A stretch of 8,368 nucleotides of DNA from Streptomyces sp. NRRL WC-3549. GTDB taxonomy: Bacteria > Actinomycetota > Actinomycetes > Streptomycetales > Streptomycetaceae. A program made the position numbers and the translations under genes. A model generated the notes under the pieces. The model saw nothing but the letters and a program-made list of their open reading frames with translations, made no database searches and had not been told where the DNA came from. The stretch is taken from the NCBI RefSeq assembly GCF_000721935.1, contig NZ_KL585411.1, forward strand, positions 62,873 to 71,240, read 5' to 3'. This document shows, piece by piece, positions 5,978 to 8,368 of the stretch (positions are counted from its first letter, which is position 1; the number at the start of each line of letters is the position of its first letter).

Positions 5978-5991
5978 CACCGTGCACGGTG
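5978..5991. promoter_or_regulatory. 14-bp perfect palindrome, candidate operator
   Basis: CACCGTGCACGGTG is a perfect inverted repeat without spacer, 230 bp upstream of the DUF692 start and 137 bp upstream of the candidate promoter. The size and symmetry suit a dimeric repressor site. It is distant from the gene and no cognate regulator is present in the window. Confidence 0.3.
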
Positions 5992-6127
5992 TGCGCGCAG
6001 GTCAGCTGTGTTCCGTCCGGCCCTCCCGAAGGGTCAGGAGCGGACAACGGGGCGGTCCGGGGGCCTGTGGCCCTCCCCGGGGGAGCCCGCGTCGCGGCCC
6101 GCCCCGGTGCGGGAGGCCGCGGCTCCG

Positions 6128-6154
6128 GGAACCTCAAATCCACCTCTGAACGTC
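6128..6154 (+). promoter_or_regulatory. Candidate ECF-sigma promoter of the DUF692 operon
   Basis: GGAACC (6128-6133) followed after 17 bases by CGTC (6151-6154) matches the common extracytoplasmic-function sigma pattern GGAAC-N16-18-CGTC. Transcription would start near 6160, giving a leader of about 60 bases ahead of the SD at 6207-6215. Both elements lie in the most AT-rich part of this intergenic region. Confidence 0.4.
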
Positions 6155-6220
6155 CCCGCTTCGGGATTCGGTTCCGCCCCACGGGGCCATCACCCCTGCA
6201 CGGAACGGGGAGGGGACACC

Positions 6221-7549
6221 ATGAGGCTGGGAATCGGGATCGGCTGGCGCCCGGAGATCGCGGACGCCGTCGAGGAACTGCCGGGCATCGACTGGGTCGA
6301 GGCGGTCGCGGAGAACATCTGCGGGGACCATCTCCCCGGCCCCCTCGCACGGCTCAGGGAGCGCGGGGTCACCGTCGTCCCGCACGGCGTCTCGCTGGGC
6401 CTGGGCGGAGCGGCGAGACCGGACCCGGACCGCCTCGCCGCACTCGCCGCGCGGGCCACGCTGCTGGACGCACCGCTCGTGACGGAGCACATCGCCTTCG
6501 TACGGGCCGGCGGGCCGCTCACCGCGTCCCCGGGGCTGGAGGCGGGCCACCTGCTGCCCGTGCCGCGCACCCGGGACGCGCTGGAGGTGCTGTGCGAGAA
6601 CGTCCGGATCGCCCAGGACTCACTGCCCGTACCGCTCGCCCTGGAGAACATCGCCGCGCTGATCGCCTGGCCGGACGAGGAGATGACCGAGGGCCAGTTC
6701 CTGGCGGAACTGGTCGAGCGCACCGGCGTACGCCTCCTGATCGACGTGGCCAACCTCCACACCAACCACGTCAACCGGGGTGAGGACCCCGCGACCGCGC
6801 TCGACGAACTGCCCGTGGAGGCCATCGCGTACGTCCATGTGGCGGGCGGCGTCGAGAGGGACGGCGTCTGGCACGACACCCACGCCCACCCGGTGACGCG
6901 TCCCGTCCTGGACGTGCTGACGGAACTGCGTGCGCGGGTGGACCCGCCGGGCGTGCTGCTGGAACGCGACGACGCCTTCCCGCCGGCCGGGGAGCTGGCG
7001 GGTGAACTCACCGCGATCCGGACCACACTGGCCGCCGCGGCGGCCACACCGCCCCCGCTCCGGACGCCGTCCCCCGTCCGGACGCCGGACCCGGCCGCCG
7101 CACGCCCGGTGTCCGCGCCGGGCGCCCGGGAGCGGGTCGCGGTGGCGCAGACCGCACTGCTCTCGGCGCTGGTCGCGGGCACGCCCGCGCCGGAGCGCTT
7201 CGACCACCGGCGGCTGGCCGTGCAGAGCCGCGCCCTGGCCGCCAAGCGGGCCGACGTCGTCGCCAAGGTCGCCCCGGAGCTCCCGCGGATCCTCGGCGAC
7301 GGCTACCGGACCGCGTTCCTCTCGTACGCCAGGACGCGTCCTCTGTCCGGCGGTCACCGCCGCGACGCCCTCGACTTCGCGGAGCACCTGCTCATCGCGG
7401 GACGCCCGGCCGACGACGCGGCCCGGCGCGAACTGACCCGCTGGTGGCGGGAACGGTCCGCCCCGCGCCCGCCACGCCGCGGCACCCGCGTCGCCCGGGC
7501 GGCGCGCACCGCCCTCGCCGGAGCCCGGGCGGGAAGGGGAGCGCGTTGA
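6221..7549 (+). CDS. DUF692/MNIO (MbnB-type) iron enzyme with C-terminal accessory domain
   Basis: 442 residues. Residues 1-265 form the DUF692 TIM barrel of multinuclear non-heme iron oxidative enzymes, which oxidatively remodel cysteines of ribosomal peptides (MbnB, TglH). Conserved metal-ligand segments are present: [16 protein letters not shown] (His55), TEHIAF (Glu89, His90), LENIA (Glu142), [12 protein letters not shown] (Asp175, Asn178, His180), YVHVAGG (His206), HDTHAHP (His218, Asp219, His221) and LLERDD (Glu248). A Pro/Thr/Arg linker (~270-305) leads to a second domain (~305-400) including [20 protein letters not shown] and [10 protein letters not shown], resembling the C-terminal domain of SCO6045-like proteins; the tail is basic and disordered. 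The start is set by GGGGAGGGG five bases before the ATG. The stop overlaps the next start as TTGA, so the two are co-translated. MNIO enzymes usually need a partner protein to present the substrate; the second domain could do this (inference). Substrate unknown. Confidence 0.85.
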   Translation: MRLGIGIGWRPEIADAVEELPGIDWVEAVAENICGDHLPGPLARLRERGVTVVPHGVSLGLGGAARPDPDRLAALAARATLLDAPLVTEHIAFVRAGGPLTASPGLEAGHLLPVPRTRDALEVLCENVRIAQDSLPVPLALENIAALIAWPDEEMTEGQFLAELVERTGVRLLIDVANLHTNHVNRGEDPATALDELPVEAIAYVHVAGGVERDGVWHDTHAHPVTRPVLDVLTELRARVDPPGVLLERDDAFPPAGELAGELTAIRTTLAAAAATPPPLRTPSPVRTPDPAAARPVSAPGARERVAVAQTALLSALVAGTPAPERFDHRRLAVQSRALAAKRADVVAKVAPELPRILGDGYRTAFLSYARTRPLSGGHRRDALDFAEHLLIAGRPADDAARRELTRWWRERSAPRPPRRGTRVARAARTALAGARAGRGAR

Positions 7550-8368
7550 ACGCCCTCGCGTTCCTGCTGGACCTCACCGTGGTGGTCTCCTCGGCGCTGC
7601 TGCTCCTCCTGTCCGCGCGCGCCTCCCGCCGCCGGAGCGCCGGGAGGAACCCGTGGGTGCACGACCTCCAGGAGGCCGCCTTCCTCGGCGGAGGGCCGGC
7701 CAGGGTCGTCGACACCGCGCTCACCGCCCTGTACGCGGACGGCCGGATGGTGATAGGCGGGCCCGGCATCGTCGCCGTACGGCGGGCCGAGGCCCGGGAC
7801 GCGGTGGAGCGCGCGGTGCTCCAGGAACTGGCCGCCGCGCCGAGCGGCGCGCTGCACACGCTGCGGGAGTCCGTCATGCGGCACCCGGCGGTGCAGGAGA
7901 TCGGTGACGGGCTGGCGGCACGGGGACTGCTGACCGCGCCCGGCAAGAACCGGGCGCGCCGCCGCTGGGCCCTCGTCCTGGGCATCGGATGCGTGGTCGC
8001 CATTCCCGTCAGCATCGCCGCGACCGTGGCGCAGTACGCCCTGCACGAGGGGTACGCGGACGTCCCGTTCCCGTTCTTCGTCAAGGTGCTGCCGTTCCTG
8101 GTCGCCGGGGCGGCCGTGGGCCTGACCACCGCGTCGGCCGCCAGGGCGCGGCTCACCGAGGCGGGGCGCCTGGCCGCCCACCAGCACCGGGCCACCCACG
8201 CCCACGCGAGCGACCCGGCCCACTTCGTGGCGGCCCGGGGCCCCGGCGCCGCCCCCTTCCCGGAGCTCAGGGACCACCTGCTGGCCGCGGCCCGGCACCG
8301 CTCCCCCCGGCACGGTGGCAGGACCACCTCCGTCGGCGCGGGCGGGGCCGCTGCGTGGTGCGCCGGGG
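7546..8368 (+). CDS. TIGR04222-type membrane protein, partial at the right edge
   Basis: The frame starts at TTG 7546, overlapping the DUF692 stop by four bases, with SD GGGAAGGGGA (7531-7540) five bases away. 274 codons are visible, with no stop before the edge. Order: membrane segment 1 (about residues 4-24, [17 protein letters not shown]), a soluble domain (~30-138) with [20 protein letters not shown], the family's characteristic region, and [14 protein letters not shown]; membrane segment 2 (~141-164), membrane segment 3 (~174-198), then a tail rich in His (His212, 214, 218, 220, 226, 244, 251, 256) and, at the edge, Gly/Ala with one Cys. From memory, TIGR04222 proteins often end in Gly/Cys-rich low-complexity tails and sit beside DUF692 genes in streptomycetes; here that end is cut off. 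The role is unknown. It could be substrate, scaffold or transporter partner of the MNIO enzyme. Confidence 0.75.
   Translation, partial: MNALAFLLDLTVVVSSALLLLLSARASRRRSAGRNPWVHDLQEAAFLGGGPARVVDTALTALYADGRMVIGGPGIVAVRRAEARDAVERAVLQELAAAPSGALHTLRESVMRHPAVQEIGDGLAARGLLTAPGKNRARRRWALVLGIGCVVAIPVSIAATVAQYALHEGYADVPFPFFVKVLPFLVAGAAVGLTTASAARARLTEAGRLAAHQHRATHAHASDPAHFVAARGPGAAPFPELRDHLLAAARHRSPRHGGRTTSVGAGGAAAWCAG

Larger units (their letters stand above)
5830..6220. other. Intergenic control region upstream of the DUF692 operon
   Basis: No gene is supported in these 391 bases. The DUF692 frame stays open upstream to 6008, but that stretch is Pro/Arg/Gly-rich and the strong Shine-Dalgarno at 6207-6215 fixes the start at 6221. 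The region holds a 14-bp perfect palindrome (5978-5991), a near-palindrome CTCCCCGGGGGAG in the 6070s-6080s, and a candidate ECF-sigma promoter (6128-6154) in a locally AT-richer patch. Confidence 0.55.

Noticed and set aside
6008..6220. N-terminal extension of the DUF692 protein to 6008
   Set aside because: The extension is low-complexity and would bury the strong Shine-Dalgarno at 6207-6215; the family fold begins right at the ATG at 6221 ([13 protein letters not shown]).
7354..8327. Minus-strand frames over 300 codons opposite the TIGR04222 gene
   Set aside because: Antisense shadows of a coherent membrane protein that has a coupled start and three hydrophobic segments on the plus strand.

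Overview
The window is very GC-rich, with strong GC bias at third codon positions, GTG/TTG starts, several genes that appear leaderless, and long GC-only hairpin terminators. The protein families present (a DHA2-type drug exporter, a PhoX-type phosphatase, a NodB-type lipoprotein, a two-lobed peptidyl-tRNA hydrolase II, and a DUF692/TIGR04222 pair) point to a Streptomyces or close streptomycete chromosome. I see no IS element, tRNA, rRNA, CRISPR array or phage gene.

Layout. (1) Positions 1-1425, minus strand: a DHA2-family multidrug exporter that runs off the left edge and changes reading frame near 455-485. A possible 15-codon leader overlaps its start. (2) Positions 1470-1820: a divergent control region. 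(3) Positions 1821-3233, plus strand: a secreted PhoX/DUF839 phosphatase with a Tat-like signal, closed by a 13-bp-arm hairpin. (4) Positions 3312-4235, plus: a lipoprotein with a NodB polysaccharide-deacetylase domain and an altered first motif (TFDAD). (5) Positions 4251-4442, minus: a 63-residue zinc-ribbon protein, convergent with the deacetylase. Its stop codon lies inside a shared hairpin. (6) Positions 4457-4878, minus: decayed DNA holding the first half of an AIM24-family gene in three reading-frame pieces, next to a short segment that reads like a degenerate ABC-ATPase P-loop. (7) Positions 4981-5718, plus: a peptidyl-tRNA hydrolase II family protein whose N-terminal half looks like a second copy of the fold without the active site. 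A large nested hairpin follows it. (8) Positions 6221-8368, plus: a translationally coupled pair, a DUF692/MNIO iron enzyme with an extra C-terminal domain and a TIGR04222-type membrane protein that runs off the right edge. A candidate ECF-sigma promoter lies upstream.

How the genes work together. Most of the window is single-gene units with their own promoters and terminators. The only clear operon is the DUF692-TIGR04222 pair (TTGA overlap, strong Shine-Dalgarno). Characterised MNIO enzymes modify cysteines of ribosomally made peptides, and the partner here has a histidine-rich tail and a C-terminus cut by the window edge. This pair is therefore the best candidate for an undescribed, possibly metal-linked, peptide-modifying system. 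The two broken loci (exporter and AIM24 relic) lie among intact genes. They may be true decay or local homopolymer sequencing errors, and the sequence alone cannot decide.
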